From positions 1-64,000 of the forward strand of contig NZ_JAJOMA010000006.1 in the NCBI RefSeq assembly GCF_021129235.1: DNA of 64,000 nt. Direction: 5' to 3'. Below the pieces are notes generated by a model. That model did not search any database. It had not been told where the DNA came from and saw only the letters and a program-made list of their open reading frames with translations. Both the position numbers and the translations under genes were made by a program. Positions within the stretch are counted from its first letter, which is position 1, and each line of letters begins with the position of its first letter. Positions 34,506-43,960 of this stretch are shown here, piece after piece. Source of the stretch: Kineosporia mesophila. Lineage in GTDB: Bacteria; Actinomycetota; Actinomycetes; Actinomycetales; Kineosporiaceae.

Positions 34506-35729
34506 CTACTCGGCTGCCTGCCTGCGCAGGTACCGACCGAAATGTGGCACAGTGAAGGAGATTCGGCCACGTTCTCCGGAATAGATGAGGCCCTTCTTGA
34601 TCAGTGAATCACGAGCGGGTGACAGGGACTGGGGTTTTCGGCCCAGCAGCAGGGCGATCTCGGAGGTCGCCACCCCCGCGTCACCCATCGACAGACTGGA
34701 CGGCAGGTCGGCGGAGACCTCGGCCATGGCCCGCAGGTACTCCCGCTCGGACGGGGTGGCGCGCTCGTAGCGGGAGCCGAAGAAGCCCACCGCCAGCTCG
34801 GCCTCCGCCTCCGGGGCCGCCACCTTCACGTCGTCGACGGTGATCGGGGTGCGCGGGGCGACGTCCCAGGTCACCTTGCCGTAGGCCTGGATGAAGTACG
34901 GGTACCCGGCGGTGACCTCGTACATCTGGGCCAGGGCCTCTTCGGTGAAGTCGGCGCCCTCTTCCTGGGCGGGTGGACGAAGCGCCTGGGCGGCCGCCTG
35001 CGGGTCGAGTCGGTCGATCCGCACGTATTTGAAGAGCCTCTCGGAATAAGACTTGCTGGCCGAGAGCACGGCGGGAATGTGCGGCAGACCGGCGCCCACC
35101 ACGACCAGCGGCAGACCCTGCTGACCGAGCTCGTGGCAGGCGGCGCACAGGGCGGAGACGTCTTCGGGCAGCAGATCCTGCATCTCGTCGATGAACACCG
35201 CGATCCCACGACCGGCCCCGGCGGCCACCCCGGCAATATCGGAAAACAGTTCCACCAGGTCGATCTCGATATCGCCGGAATCAGCCCGACCGGTGACGGC
35301 GGGCACGTCGATGCCGGGCTGCCAGCGATCCCGCAATGCCGTGCGACCCTTGGCCGGCGGGGCCGGTTCTTTCATGGCGAAGGATTTCAGAATGCCCAGC
35401 ACGTGGTTCGTATCGTCTTTGTTGGCGGGCGAGAGCTCCCGCACGGCCTGGTGCAGGGCGGCGGCCAGGGGGCGGCGCAGCGGGGTGTCGGGCCGGGCCT
35501 CCAGCTTGCCGGTGCCCCAGCGCCGTCGCACCGCCGCCGAGCGCAGGGCGTTGAGCAGCACGGTCTTACCCACCCCGCGCAGGCCGAGCAGCACCAGGCT
35601 GCGCTCGGGCCGGCCTCGGCTGATCCGTTCCAGCACCACGTCGAAGCTTTCCAGCTCGGCGTCACGACCGGCCAGCTCGGGAGGACGCTGACCCGCGCCA
35701 GGGGCATAGGGATTACGCACCGGATCCAC
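34506..35729 (-). CDS. AAA ATPase (STAND-like) with C-terminal winged helix
   Basis: The 407-residue product has Walker A VLLGLRGVGKTVLLNALRS near residue 47, Walker B GIAVFIDEMQDLLPEDV near residue 175, and sensor VVVGAGLPHIPAVL. A C-terminal winged helix (TSEIALLLGRKPQSLSPARD, then LIKKGLIYSGERGRISFTVP) follows. This is the ORC/Cdc6-like or KAP-type ATP-binding family common in actinobacteria and often annotated only as ATP-binding protein. Its 92-bp divergent intergenic region with the giant NTPase fusion gene suggests a shared control or shared function. Mechanism unknown. Confidence 0.85.
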   Translation of the reverse strand: MDPVRNPYAPGAGQRPPELAGRDAELESFDVVLERISRGRPERSLVLLGLRGVGKTVLLNALRSAAVRRRWGTGKLEARPDTPLRRPLAAALHQAVRELSPANKDDTNHVLGILKSFAMKEPAPPAKGRTALRDRWQPGIDVPAVTGRADSGDIEIDLVELFSDIAGVAAGAGRGIAVFIDEMQDLLPEDVSALCAACHELGQQGLPLVVVGAGLPHIPAVLSASKSYSERLFKYVRIDRLDPQAAAQALRPPAQEEGADFTEEALAQMYEVTAGYPYFIQAYGKVTWDVAPRTPITVDDVKVAAPEAEAELAVGFFGSRYERATPSEREYLRAMAEVSADLPSSLSMGDAGVATSEIALLLGRKPQSLSPARDSLIKKGLIYSGERGRISFTVPHFGRYLRRQAAE

Positions 35730-35749
35730 GATCCGAGCGTATCCAGCTG

Positions 35750-35767
35750 TCTAGGTCAATTCCTAGA
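35750..35767. promoter_or_regulatory. Inverted repeat in divergent promoter region
   Basis: tctagg (35750-35755) and cctaga (35762-35767) flank 6 bases. The surrounding 90 bp are much more AT-rich than the window and separate the starts of two divergent NTPase genes. Confidence 0.45.
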
Positions 35768-35821
35768 ACAAGCAATAGCGTTTTATGGGTATTTTGAAAG
35801 GAGATGCCGTAATCTCGGGCG

Positions 35822-38800
35822 ATGGGGCGGGGACAGGGCACCATTTCCGACGGCGTGCGGGGCGCGATCCTGGCCCTGATCATCGGCATTCTTCTATTTG
35901 CCGGCAACGACACGCTTCTCGCGCTCGTCGCCGGGCTCGCGCCGCTGGCCTTCACCGGCCGGGAGAACCGCCAGAACCGCACCGGCACCGACGAACTCGA
36001 GGAATTTCGCGAGCGGCTCCACGTGATCCAGTCCGATGCCTGGCGCCGTCGGCGCCCCGGCCGCCGGGTGGCCGCCGACGACTGGTGGGGCATCGCCGAC
36101 GTGCCGGTGCCCCTGCTGAAGGAACGCACCGACACCCTGCCCCCGGAACCCCCGGCGGCGCGGGACCGCAAGAACCCGGTGCGGCTGCCGAAGTTCTTCC
36201 GCTCGATCCCGAAAATCGTTCCGGGACAACCGAAGATTCTGGAAGACGCCGAACCGTACGACTTCGAGGAGTTCGAGCCGGAGAGCGTGCGACCGGTGCT
36301 GGAGGCCCTGGCCGGGGGCCGGTACAACCTCGTGCTCCGCGGGCCCCAGAACTCGGCCAAGACGGGAACGCTGCTCGGTTTCGTGCTCGCCGCGCAGCAG
36401 ATGCGCAACGAGGACCGCAGTTTTCCGCTGGCGATCCGGGTGAGCCTGGCCGGCTGGGAAGACCACTGGCGCGAGCACCCGACCGGGCCGGACTCCCAGC
36501 CCGGCCTCATCGACTGGATCAAGGTGCGGTTCCGCGACGACTACCCCGGTCTCCTGGAGCACGGCGCACCGGCCGACGACCTGCTCGATGCCCTCTGGCG
36601 GGACGACAGCCGGGCGGGCGGCAACACCGTCGTCCTGTTCGTCGACGACATCGACCGGATCCGGAACAGCTCCGTGCGCGACCGGATCATCGCGGAACTC
36701 GGCACCCGCACGGCGCTGCTCACGCACGCGGAGGATGCCGATCCGGACTTCTGGCCCGGCCGCTGGGTGACGCTCGACCTGACCCGGCCGACCCTGGCGT
36801 ACGCCCGGGCGGTGCTCCCGGGAGAGGTGTCCCAGGTACCCCGGCGTATCTACGAGAGTCCCCGGCTGCTGCGTACTCTCCGGAGTGCCTACCCGAAGTC
36901 CGAGGACCTCGGGCAACGCCTGGAGACCCTGAACGAGAAAGACCAGGAGAGACCCGCGAGAAGCCGGTACAACGGCGGGGCCGTGGACGAGTTCTGGAAG
37001 GGACTGATCCACGAGGGCTGGGAGGCCCGCCCCCAGCCGGCCGGCCCCCGGGACCAGACCTGGCACGCCCGCCTCGGGCACGGCCTGGCCGCCGTCGGCC
37101 GCCCGGTGATCCACTGGTTCACCATCCGGTGGTTCATCACCTCACCGCCCCCACCGGCCCGCCGGAGCGCCGAGTCACCGGCCGTCCGCACGCTGAAGTG
37201 GGTCGCCCGGGCCGGCCTGTTCGAGAACACCCGGTTCGCCTGGTGGGAGGTTCCCCGCCGGGCGGCCCAGGAGCCCGGGACGGCCACGCCCCAGCGCCTC
37301 TGGACCGCGAGCATCGACAAGGGCCGGCCGTTCCGGGGCGGCCTGCGGATCCAGGCCTGGCGGGCGGGGTCCGGCCGGCCGCTGATCACCGCCGCCTACC
37401 GGCGACTGCTGTGGCGACGCGCGCTGTCGGCGACGGCCTGGGCGATCGGCACCTTCCTGGCCGGTCTGCTCGTCATCGCTGCCTGCCTGTGGCTCGGGCT
37501 GGTGCAGGGCTACGACCGGGCCAGCCACGGACTCCAGGGAGCCGGCGTCCTGACCTGGTCCGACGTCGCGCAGTGGGACTGGCACTCACGCCATGCGCCA
37601 CTCACCAATCCCCTCTACCTCTCCGCGTCCGTGCTGTTCGTCGTGGTCCTGACCGTGTTCGGGCTGGCCCGGTTCGGCGACGAGTTCGAGCACAGCGACG
37701 GCGGCCGGCCGCAGATCATCCGGCCGCGCCTGCCCGGGGGCCGGCAACTGCGCGAGATCGCCCGGCTGATCCCCCGGCCCAGCGCCGTTCTCCTGGTTCT
37801 CGGGATCGTCTCGGCCGTGGTGCTCCAGGTGATGAACTCCGGCCTCAGCGAACAACTCTGGACCGGAACGACCTTCTCGGCGCTGTTCGTCTCCCTGCTC
37901 GCCTGGCTGCACTGGTGCTCGCAGGAGGGCGACAACCTAACCCCCACAGATACTTTCGCCAGCGACCGGAGATCCACCCGAGTGGTGGCCAGCACCCTGG
38001 GGATCGCCATGGTCGCGAGCTCCACCACGCTGGCCTGGTGGTTCACCTCGCCCGGCCACGTGCCCACGCTCGGCCAGTGCCTGTGGATCAGTGGCGCCGC
38101 CGCCGTGTCCGTCGGCCTGGCCCGCGGCTTCCACCTCGGCGCGGGCATGATCGCGCCCATCCTCTTCCCCCTGCGCGAGGGATTCGGCATCGGCTACGCG
38201 CACCGGATGCGGATGCTGGAGATCAGCCTGCGGCGCATCGACGACCGGCGGGCCGCGTACGACGCCGCACTGGCCCGGCGGGCCCAGGACCCCGACCCCT
38301 CGGAGGCGGCGGACGCCGCCCGGCGGGAGCTGGCGCCCCTGACCGTCATCTCCGCGTTCGACCTGAACCAGCGGGCCTCGTGGGACGACGAACGCCACCG
38401 CGGCCTGGTCCTGCGGCACGTGGGCTCACTGATCCGGCTGCGCGACGTGACCCTGGAGCGGTACCTGGCCCCGGAGGGGAAGGCCCCGGAAACCACGCGT
38501 CCCCGCACCTCCCGGTGGCGGCAGGCGATCATCTTCGTCTCCCTCCTGACGGCCGTTCTCAGCCTGACCGGGACCGCGGCGGTGGTGGTTCCGCGAGCCC
38601 TCTGCGCACCCTTCCAAGACACCTTCCAGAACCCGGTGCGGTCACTGAACACCGTGCCCACCGCACAGACCTGGCTGGAGAACGGCCAGTGCGTCGGCTT
38701 CGACACCCTGGTCGGAGACGGCAACCAGTTCGACAGCACGATCGAGCCCAACGGCGCCCCGGAGGCCGAGCGCGACGAGATCCTGGCCCGCATCCAGAAG

Positions 38801-40057
38801 CAGAACGCCGCGATCCCGTCCTCCCAGCGGGCGGTGAACGTGCTGTTCCTCGCGCCCCTGAGTCGCACCCCGGAGAGCAAGTCCATCAATGCGCTCTACC
38901 AGTTGCGCGGGGCCCAGGCCGCCCAGTCCGACATCAATGCGGCCGGGTCGGTGTACGTCCGGCTCACGATCGCCAACGTCGGTGAGGACTTCACCTCCGG
39001 CCCCGCGGTCGTGCAGATGATCGACCGCCAGTTCCCGTCCGATCCCCGTGACCCCAACTCGATCAAGGCCGTGATCGGGATCGCCCAGAGCCGGGCCGCG
39101 GCCCGGGAGGCCCTTGCCCAGTTCGACGACGTCACGATCGTCGCCAGCAGCGTGAACGGCAACGGCATGCGGCACGGGCTGGTCAAGGGTCAGGACGTGG
39201 ACCTGGGGCAGTACTTCGTCAGTGTCGCCCCCAGCAATCTCGACGTGGCCCGGGCCCTGCTGTCGGCACCGGCCCTGGACTGGGCCGGGAAGGCTCTCGG
39301 GCCGAAGGGTTCCGGCCCGGCCCAGCGGCCGCTGAAAATCATTCTCGACGACCGGGACACCTTCTTCAGCAACGATCTGGCCAGCTCCCTCGAGTACGTG
39401 GGCGAGACCCAGGACACCGCGGGCTTCGCCCGGCCGATCCGGGTACCCCTGCGGGAGACCGCCTCCGACCGCCAGTACGACGATCTGGCCCAGGACCTGT
39501 GTTCTCCCGAGAATGCCCAGACGGTCTGGCTCTTCGCCGGGCGCGGCAACCAGCTGGCGCGGCTCGGTGAGTCGATCGGGAAAGGCTGTACGAACACCCC
39601 GACGATCCTCGCGGGCCCGGGATCGCTCAGCGCCATTCAGGCCACCACCCCGAAAACCATCGGCTACCTGGCCAAGACACGCTTCTACTCCCTCGTCGCC
39701 CAGGTGTCGGGCAAGATCGAGCAGGGGACGACGTGGTCGGCCGGGGTGGCCCGCCGCGGCGACGAGGCCACCGGCTGGGCGGCTCTGGTCGAGGCCTACC
39801 GCCGGGTGGCCCCCTCCGACATTTCCGGGTGCCCGGATCCGGTGAGTGAGGTACCCCAGATCAGCGTCAGCATTCCCGGCGATCCGGACCGGGACGGGCA
39901 CAACACCCTGCAAGCCAGCCCCTGCACCCCGGAGCCCACACCGATCTACCTGTGCCCGGTGCTGGCCAAGGCACCGGTCGCCACCTTGTCCGGGGGGAAG
40001 AACGACTGCCTGGAAGCCCCTACGGCAAAGCCTGACGCAGCGTCCCCGGCCCCATGA
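35822..40057 (+). CDS. Giant NTPase / multi-TM / type-1 periplasmic-binding fusion protein
   Basis: This 1411-residue protein has four parts. Residues 13-45: two hydrophobic helices (GAILALIIGILLFAGNDTLL). Residues about 145-420: an NTPase with P-loop LVLRGPQNSAKTGTLLG (about 172) and Walker B TVVLFVDDIDRI (about 270), NACHT/STAND-like. Residues about 530-790 and 902-924: seven or more transmembrane helices. Residues 930-1380: an extracytoplasmic domain with VNVLFLAPLSRTPES and FVSVAPSNLDVARALLSAPA. That domain is organised like a type-1 periplasmic-binding (branched-chain-amino-acid receptor) fold. The tail is Pro-rich. A signal-sensing outside domain linked to an inside NTPase suggests a one-protein receptor. 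AAAGGAG lies 17 bases before ATG 35822 and directly abuts a two-codon frame (ATG CCG TAA). Family call is by motif only. Confidence 0.8.
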   Translation: MGRGQGTISDGVRGAILALIIGILLFAGNDTLLALVAGLAPLAFTGRENRQNRTGTDELEEFRERLHVIQSDAWRRRRPGRRVAADDWWGIADVPVPLLKERTDTLPPEPPAARDRKNPVRLPKFFRSIPKIVPGQPKILEDAEPYDFEEFEPESVRPVLEALAGGRYNLVLRGPQNSAKTGTLLGFVLAAQQMRNEDRSFPLAIRVSLAGWEDHWREHPTGPDSQPGLIDWIKVRFRDDYPGLLEHGAPADDLLDALWRDDSRAGGNTVVLFVDDIDRIRNSSVRDRIIAELGTRTALLTHAEDADPDFWPGRWVTLDLTRPTLAYARAVLPGEVSQVPRRIYESPRLLRTLRSAYPKSEDLGQRLETLNEKDQERPARSRYNGGAVDEFWKGLIHEGWEARPQPAGPRDQTWHARLGHGLAAVGRPVIHWFTIRWFITSPPPPARRSAESPAVRTLKWVARAGLFENTRFAWWEVPRRAAQEPGTATPQRLWTASIDKGRPFRGGLRIQAWRAGSGRPLITAAYRRLLWRRALSATAWAIGTFLAGLLVIAACLWLGLVQGYDRASHGLQGAGVLTWSDVAQWDWHSRHAPLTNPLYLSASVLFVVVLTVFGLARFGDEFEHSDGGRPQIIRPRLPGGRQLREIARLIPRPSAVLLVLGIVSAVVLQVMNSGLSEQLWTGTTFSALFVSLLAWLHWCSQEGDNLTPTDTFASDRRSTRVVASTLGIAMVASSTTLAWWFTSPGHVPTLGQCLWISGAAAVSVGLARGFHLGAGMIAPILFPLREGFGIGYAHRMRMLEISLRRIDDRRAAYDAALARRAQDPDPSEAADAARRELAPLTVISAFDLNQRASWDDERHRGLVLRHVGSLIRLRDVTLERYLAPEGKAPETTRPRTSRWRQAIIFVSLLTAVLSLTGTAAVVVPRALCAPFQDTFQNPVRSLNTVPTAQTWLENGQCVGFDTLVGDGNQFDSTIEPNGAPEAERDEILARIQKQNAAIPSSQRAVNVLFLAPLSRTPESKSINALYQLRGAQAAQSDINAAGSVYVRLTIANVGEDFTSGPAVVQMIDRQFPSDPRDPNSIKAVIGIAQSRAAAREALAQFDDVTIVASSVNGNGMRHGLVKGQDVDLGQYFVSVAPSNLDVARALLSAPALDWAGKALGPKGSGPAQRPLKIILDDRDTFFSNDLASSLEYVGETQDTAGFARPIRVPLRETASDRQYDDLAQDLCSPENAQTVWLFAGRGNQLARLGESIGKGCTNTPTILAGPGSLSAIQATTPKTIGYLAKTRFYSLVAQVSGKIEQGTTWSAGVARRGDEATGWAALVEAYRRVAPSDISGCPDPVSEVPQISVSIPGDPDRDGHNTLQASPCTPEPTPIYLCPVLAKAPVATLSGGKNDCLEAPTAKPDAASPAP

Positions 40058-40409
40058 CCAGCGCTTCTTCGGGCAACCGGGCCCGCAGGCCCCGGTCGGC
40101 GGTGGCCACCAGCGGGATCCCGCCCTCGGCGACAATCTGCTCGGCCACCACGACGATCGTGCTGTCCCCGTCGGCAGTGGCCCGGATCACCTCGACCGGC
40201 TCCGGACCGGTCGCCCCCTTGGCCTTGCCCTCGACGACGGCGAGAATGCGCCTGACCGAAACGCTTTCGCCCTGCACGGAGAGGTCGGTCACCGAGGCCA
40301 GCTCGCCCAGCAGCCGGGTGGCCGCGCCGAGCCGGTCGCGCCACCAGCCGTCCGGCCGGCTCCCCATCACGTTGGCCACGTCGACGAGGAGCACCACCTC
40401 GTCAGTCAT
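40020..40409 (-). CDS. PIN/NYN-like nuclease-fold protein
   Basis: The 129-residue product from ATG 40409 begins MTDEVVLLVDVANVMGSRPD and has WWRDRLGAATRLL, GDSTIVVVAEQIVAEGG and PLVATADRGLRARLPEE. The N-terminal DxANV and distal ATADRGLR acidic positions fit the PIN-like/NYN RNase superfamily. It is short and may lack some catalytic acids. It overlaps the upstream E1 gene by eight bases (ATGACTGA), so translation is coupled. Its 3' end overlaps the convergent fusion gene by 38 bp. Confidence 0.75.
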   Translation of the reverse strand: MTDEVVLLVDVANVMGSRPDGWWRDRLGAATRLLGELASVTDLSVQGESVSVRRILAVVEGKAKGATGPEPVEVIRATADGDSTIVVVAEQIVAEGGIPLVATADRGLRARLPEEALVMGPGTLRQALP

Positions 40410-42747
40410 CACACAGCGCCCGGGCGGTGGAGAGGATGCGCAGTTGCGTCAGTTCCACGAACTGTGCCGCCGGGCCGGACGGGAGCGGACTGTCTTTCGC
40501 CGTCACCCGGGCCAGCCGGCCGTCGAACCCGGCCTCCAGCACGCCGGTCACCAGGGCCTCGGAAACTCCTCCGCTGCGTCTGGTCTCGTCCACGATCAAC
40601 AGATTCCCGGTGGCCGAAGCGGCGGCGATCACATCGTCCATCGGTAGAGGAGCCAGCCACCGCAGATCGACCACCCGGCAACCGATGCCCTCACCCTCCA
40701 GCTCGGCCGCCGCGCGCAGCGCCAGGCGCAGGCCGTTTCCGTAGGCCGCGATGGTGAGGTCGTTGCCGGAGCCGTGCACCACGGCCCGGCCGATCGGGGC
40801 GTGCAGCGAACCCCACTCCGACGGCGGCGCGTACGGCGCCAGCCAGGCGTCGTCGCCCTCGACGGTCAGATGCCGCAGGTGGTACAGCGCAACCGGTTCC
40901 AGCATCACGCTGACCGTGCCGTCGGCCTCGGCCGCCGCCAGGCAGGTGCGCAGCAGGGCCGGGGCCTGGGCCGGATGGGCCGGGCAGGCGATGACCAGAC
41001 CGGGGATGTCGCGCAGACCGCCCAGGGCGTTGTCCACGGCGACCGCTCCACCGAACCCGTCCTGGAAGCCGAGACCGGGCGCGCGCAGCACCATCGGGTT
41101 GCGGTAGGCACCGTTGGAACTGAAGGCCAGCGTGGCCACCTCGGCCCGCAGCAGTTCCTGCGCGGCGTGCAGGTCGTCGAGGCCGAGCTCGACGATCGGC
41201 AGCTGACCACTGACCGCGGCACCCATCGCCAGCCCGAGGATCGACGCACCGTGCGGTGCGGTGTCGGTGACCTGCGCCGGGCCCAGTCGTGTCTGCAGCC
41301 CCCGGGTCACCCCGTGCACGCCGCCGGCCCGGGCCACGTCACGACCCATCACCACCACCCCGGGATGCGCGATCGCGGCATCGAGCAGGGTGCGGTTGAT
41401 CGACTCGGCCAGGGTGAGCGGGCCCTCCTTCTCGGGCAGCCGGTTCTCGAAGGCGGCGGCCCGCCGGTCGGCCGCGGGCTCACGGGCCGCGGCCATCCCG
41501 ACCACGGCCGGGCGCCGCGGGGAGAGCGGTGCCATCACCTCGGCCGAGCTCCCGGGCCGGGCCCGGTGCGTGGCGTCTTCCAGCGCGGAGGCCACCCGGT
41601 CACGCAGGATCAGCAGCCGGTCGGCGACCTGTTCCCCGGTCATCACGCCGTGACGCACCAGCGCGGTCATCGTGGCCACGAGCGGGTCGCGCTGCCGGTC
41701 TTCGGCAATGCGCTCGTCACGGCGGTAGAGCTTCTCGTCGTCGGCCCCGCTGTGCCCACCGATCCGGACACACGACAGATGCAGCAACACGGGACGCCGG
41801 TGCGCACGGGCCGTCTCGACCGCGCGGCGCGCGGTCGAGAACAGGGTGGCGGCGTCGCCCGCGGTGTCGGCGTGGAAGTACCGCAGCCCTTCGCGGTTAC
41901 TCAAGGACGCGTGGATCCAGCCGGGTGGGCCGGAGGTGGAGTAGCCCAGTGAGTTGTCTTCGCAGACCAGCAGCAGCGGCAGCGGCACACCCTGTTTCGA
42001 GGCCCAGCAGGCGGTGTTGATCACACCTAGGGCCGTGCCGTGCCCGGCGGTGCCGTCACCGAAACTGGCCACCGCCACGGCGTCGCTGGGCCAGTTCAGC
42101 CGGCCCCCGACGATGCGCGCCCGGTCTCGGGGCTGGCGGCCGATCGCCCAGGCCAGGCCGAGGGCCCGGGGCAGGTGGCCGGCGGTCGTCGTGGGAGACG
42201 GCAGCACGGCGACGTCCGGGTGCGCGGGGGTCGGGCGGCGTCCACCGCCCGCGGGCTGGTCGACACTGCCGGCCAGGCCCCGCGCGACCGCGGCGATGCC
42301 GTCGTCCAGACCGGCCGACGCCAGCCGGGCCAGGTAGAACGCGGTCGAACGGTAGTGCGGGAGCACCGGGTCGTTGCTGCGCAACGCCATGGCCACGGCG
42401 GCGTTGCCCTCGTGCCCGGCCGAGGCCACGGTGAAACTGCCGAGCCCGGCGGCGGCCATCCGGCGGGCGGCCACGTCGAGCCATCGACTCGCGGCCTGGG
42501 CCTCGAACAGGTCGGCCAGGTCGGCGCGCAGGGCCTCGACCGGCGCCTCGTCATCGGTGCCGTCGACGGGAACGATCACGTCGTCGTCCGCCGGCTCGAC
42601 CGGCTTCACCTCGTCGAGGGGGATCAGCGACGAGAGACCTTCCAGCACCGCTCCCAGGTGGTCCACGAGTTCAGCCCCCGGCCCGGGTTCCCCCAGGTCG
42701 GTGACCGTCCTCAGTGGACCTTCCTCAGCGGACCGTGGGTGCTTCAC
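40402..42747 (-). CDS. Fused alpha/beta 2-oxoacid dehydrogenase E1 (thiamine-diphosphate enzyme)
   Basis: The 781-residue protein joins an E1-alpha half (about 70-395) and an E1-beta half (about 440-781). The alpha half has the thiamine-diphosphate motif ASFGDGTAGHGTALGVINTA ending in CEDNSLGYS, and the phosphorylation-loop-like RIGGHSGADDEKLYRR. The beta half has LDAAIAHPGVVVMGRDVARA and VVDLRWLAPLPMDDVIAAAS. This is the layout of branched-chain or acetoin-type E1 enzymes. No E2/E3 genes are nearby. The GTG start at 42747 lies inside the 3' end of the rhodanese gene (23-bp overlap), and it is coupled to the PIN-like gene downstream. The extended, acidic first 60 residues are unusual. Confidence 0.9.
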   Translation of the reverse strand: MKHPRSAEEGPLRTVTDLGEPGPGAELVDHLGAVLEGLSSLIPLDEVKPVEPADDDVIVPVDGTDDEAPVEALRADLADLFEAQAASRWLDVAARRMAAAGLGSFTVASAGHEGNAAVAMALRSNDPVLPHYRSTAFYLARLASAGLDDGIAAVARGLAGSVDQPAGGGRRPTPAHPDVAVLPSPTTTAGHLPRALGLAWAIGRQPRDRARIVGGRLNWPSDAVAVASFGDGTAGHGTALGVINTACWASKQGVPLPLLLVCEDNSLGYSTSGPPGWIHASLSNREGLRYFHADTAGDAATLFSTARRAVETARAHRRPVLLHLSCVRIGGHSGADDEKLYRRDERIAEDRQRDPLVATMTALVRHGVMTGEQVADRLLILRDRVASALEDATHRARPGSSAEVMAPLSPRRPAVVGMAAAREPAADRRAAAFENRLPEKEGPLTLAESINRTLLDAAIAHPGVVVMGRDVARAGGVHGVTRGLQTRLGPAQVTDTAPHGASILGLAMGAAVSGQLPIVELGLDDLHAAQELLRAEVATLAFSSNGAYRNPMVLRAPGLGFQDGFGGAVAVDNALGGLRDIPGLVIACPAHPAQAPALLRTCLAAAEADGTVSVMLEPVALYHLRHLTVEGDDAWLAPYAPPSEWGSLHAPIGRAVVHGSGNDLTIAAYGNGLRLALRAAAELEGEGIGCRVVDLRWLAPLPMDDVIAAASATGNLLIVDETRRSGGVSEALVTGVLEAGFDGRLARVTAKDSPLPSGPAAQFVELTQLRILSTARALCDD

Positions 42748-43054
42748 CGGTGTCGCTCACCATCTCGCGGCCCGCCGCCTGCCAGGCCCCCATACCGCCG
42801 CTGACGTTGACCGCCTCGAAACCGTTCTGCTCGAGCCAGGCGACGGCGCGCGCGGAGCGGCCGCCGGACCGGCAGATCACGTACACATCGCCCTCGGGCA
42901 GGTCGCCCGTACGGGCGGGGAGCTCCATCAGCGGGATGTGCACAGCCCCGCTGATGTGCCCGGCCTGCCATTCGTCGGGCTCACGCACATCGACGATCGC
43001 GGCTTCGGCGGGTACCTGGGTGGCGTCCACCGAGGGGACCTGCGACGGGAACAT
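42725..43054 (-). CDS. Rhodanese-like domain protein
   Basis: The 109-residue product from ATG 43054 has AGGAGG seven bases upstream. It is a single rhodanese domain: VDVREPDEWQAGHISGAVHI, and the active-site loop VICRSGGRSARA with the nucleophilic Cys. It should carry persulfide sulfur in the cytosol. It is the first gene of the rhodanese-E1-PIN run, coupled by overlap; a functional link to the dehydrogenase (for example lipoate or sulfur supply) is speculative. Confidence 0.93.
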   Translation of the reverse strand: MFPSQVPSVDATQVPAEAAIVDVREPDEWQAGHISGAVHIPLMELPARTGDLPEGDVYVICRSGGRSARAVAWLEQNGFEAVNVSGGMGAWQAAGREMVSDTGEAPTVR

Positions 43055-43333
43055 CGGTTACCTCCTGAGGGCACCGGAGGAAGTGCCCGGCATCGATCGG
43101 GTCCGTTCATCCTCTCAGGTGGGAAGCACCGATCGGCACGCCACCGGCGGCCTGTCGGCGGGGCGTCGGAGCCGGTTCCCGGCAGAACGGCCTTGATATC
43201 CGGGCAAACCCGGAATCCGGAAACCCGGGGAACCCCACCGTCACCAACCGCGTCCAAAAGCAGACGTACAGCTGACACGCCACCGAACCTTTCCGGCAGA
43301 CCGCGCGAGGCTCACGCACGAAAGGATGCGACC

Positions 43334-43819
43334 GTGGACCACCAGCGAACCGCCCGCCCGAACATCACCGACCGGCGCCGACCCCGGCCCGGCCCCCTTC
43401 TCCTGGCCGCTCTGCTCGCCCTGGTCGCCGTTCTGGCGACCGGGTGCGCCTCCGACTCCGACAGCGGCACCGTGACCCCGCAGGATGCGCCCGGTCCGGC
43501 CACCGACCTCACGATCAAGGTGACGGACGGCAAGACCACGACCTGGAGCCTGACCTGCGACCCCGCCGGTGGCGACCACCCGGACGCGTCGGCGGCCTGC
43601 GCGACCCTGGAGAAGAGCGGTACCCAGGCCCTGGGCACCCCCGCGACCGACCAGATGTGCACGCAGATCTTCGGTGGCGAGCAGACCGCCACGATCACGG
43701 GTACCTGGAAGGGCAAGGCCGTCAACGCGTCGCTGAGCCGGAAGGACGGCTGCGAGGTGGCCCGCTGGGACCAGCTCGATCCGCTGCTCCCGAAAACCTC
43801 CGGCGCACAGGCCCGATAA
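43334..43819 (+). CDS. Subtilisin-inhibitor-like (SSI) lipoprotein
   Basis: GTG 43334 has AAGGA seven bases upstream and gives 161 residues. A signal peptide (PGPLLLAALLALVAVLATGC) ends in a lipobox with C38. The mature part has SSI features: LTCDPAGGDHPDASAACATL and a second cysteine pair MCTQIF...GC, matching the two disulfides of Streptomyces subtilisin inhibitor. Aligned on the Cys before the reactive loop, the P1 position is Gln (C-T-Q-I-F instead of C-P-M-V-Y). The inhibitor would be tethered to the membrane rather than secreted. Two S55-type secreted proteins follow directly. Family call is good; inhibition target is inferred. Confidence 0.85.
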   Translation: MDHQRTARPNITDRRRPRPGPLLLAALLALVAVLATGCASDSDSGTVTPQDAPGPATDLTIKVTDGKTTTWSLTCDPAGGDHPDASAACATLEKSGTQALGTPATDQMCTQIFGGEQTATITGTWKGKAVNASLSRKDGCEVARWDQLDPLLPKTSGAQAR

Positions 43820-43854
43820 GCAACCCTTAGCCCCTTCCACCCCTTGACCAACTT

Positions 43855-43894
43855 CCGAACCTGTTCGAAAAGGGGCGTTTTCGAACAGGTTCGG
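43855..43894. terminator. 17-bp perfect-stem hairpin after SSI gene
   Basis: Arms ccgaacctgttcgaaaa (43855-43871) and its exact complement (43878-43894) enclose ggggcg. It separates the inhibitor gene from the first S55-type gene. Confidence 0.75.
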
Positions 43895-43960
43895 AGGGCA
43901 TATGGTTTCCACACCATGGGGTCGTCGGCGACCGTCAAGCCGCGACGATTCACCAGGGGC

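Noticed and set aside
35804-35812. Upstream mini-ORF ATG CCG TAA as a regulatory leader peptide
   Set aside because: AAAGGAG abuts the ATG with no spacing, so translation is unlikely; noted only in the gene entry.
35785-38985. 1066-codon plus-strand open frame
   Set aside because: It is an overlapping frame of the NTPase fusion gene, Arg/Pro-rich with no motif.
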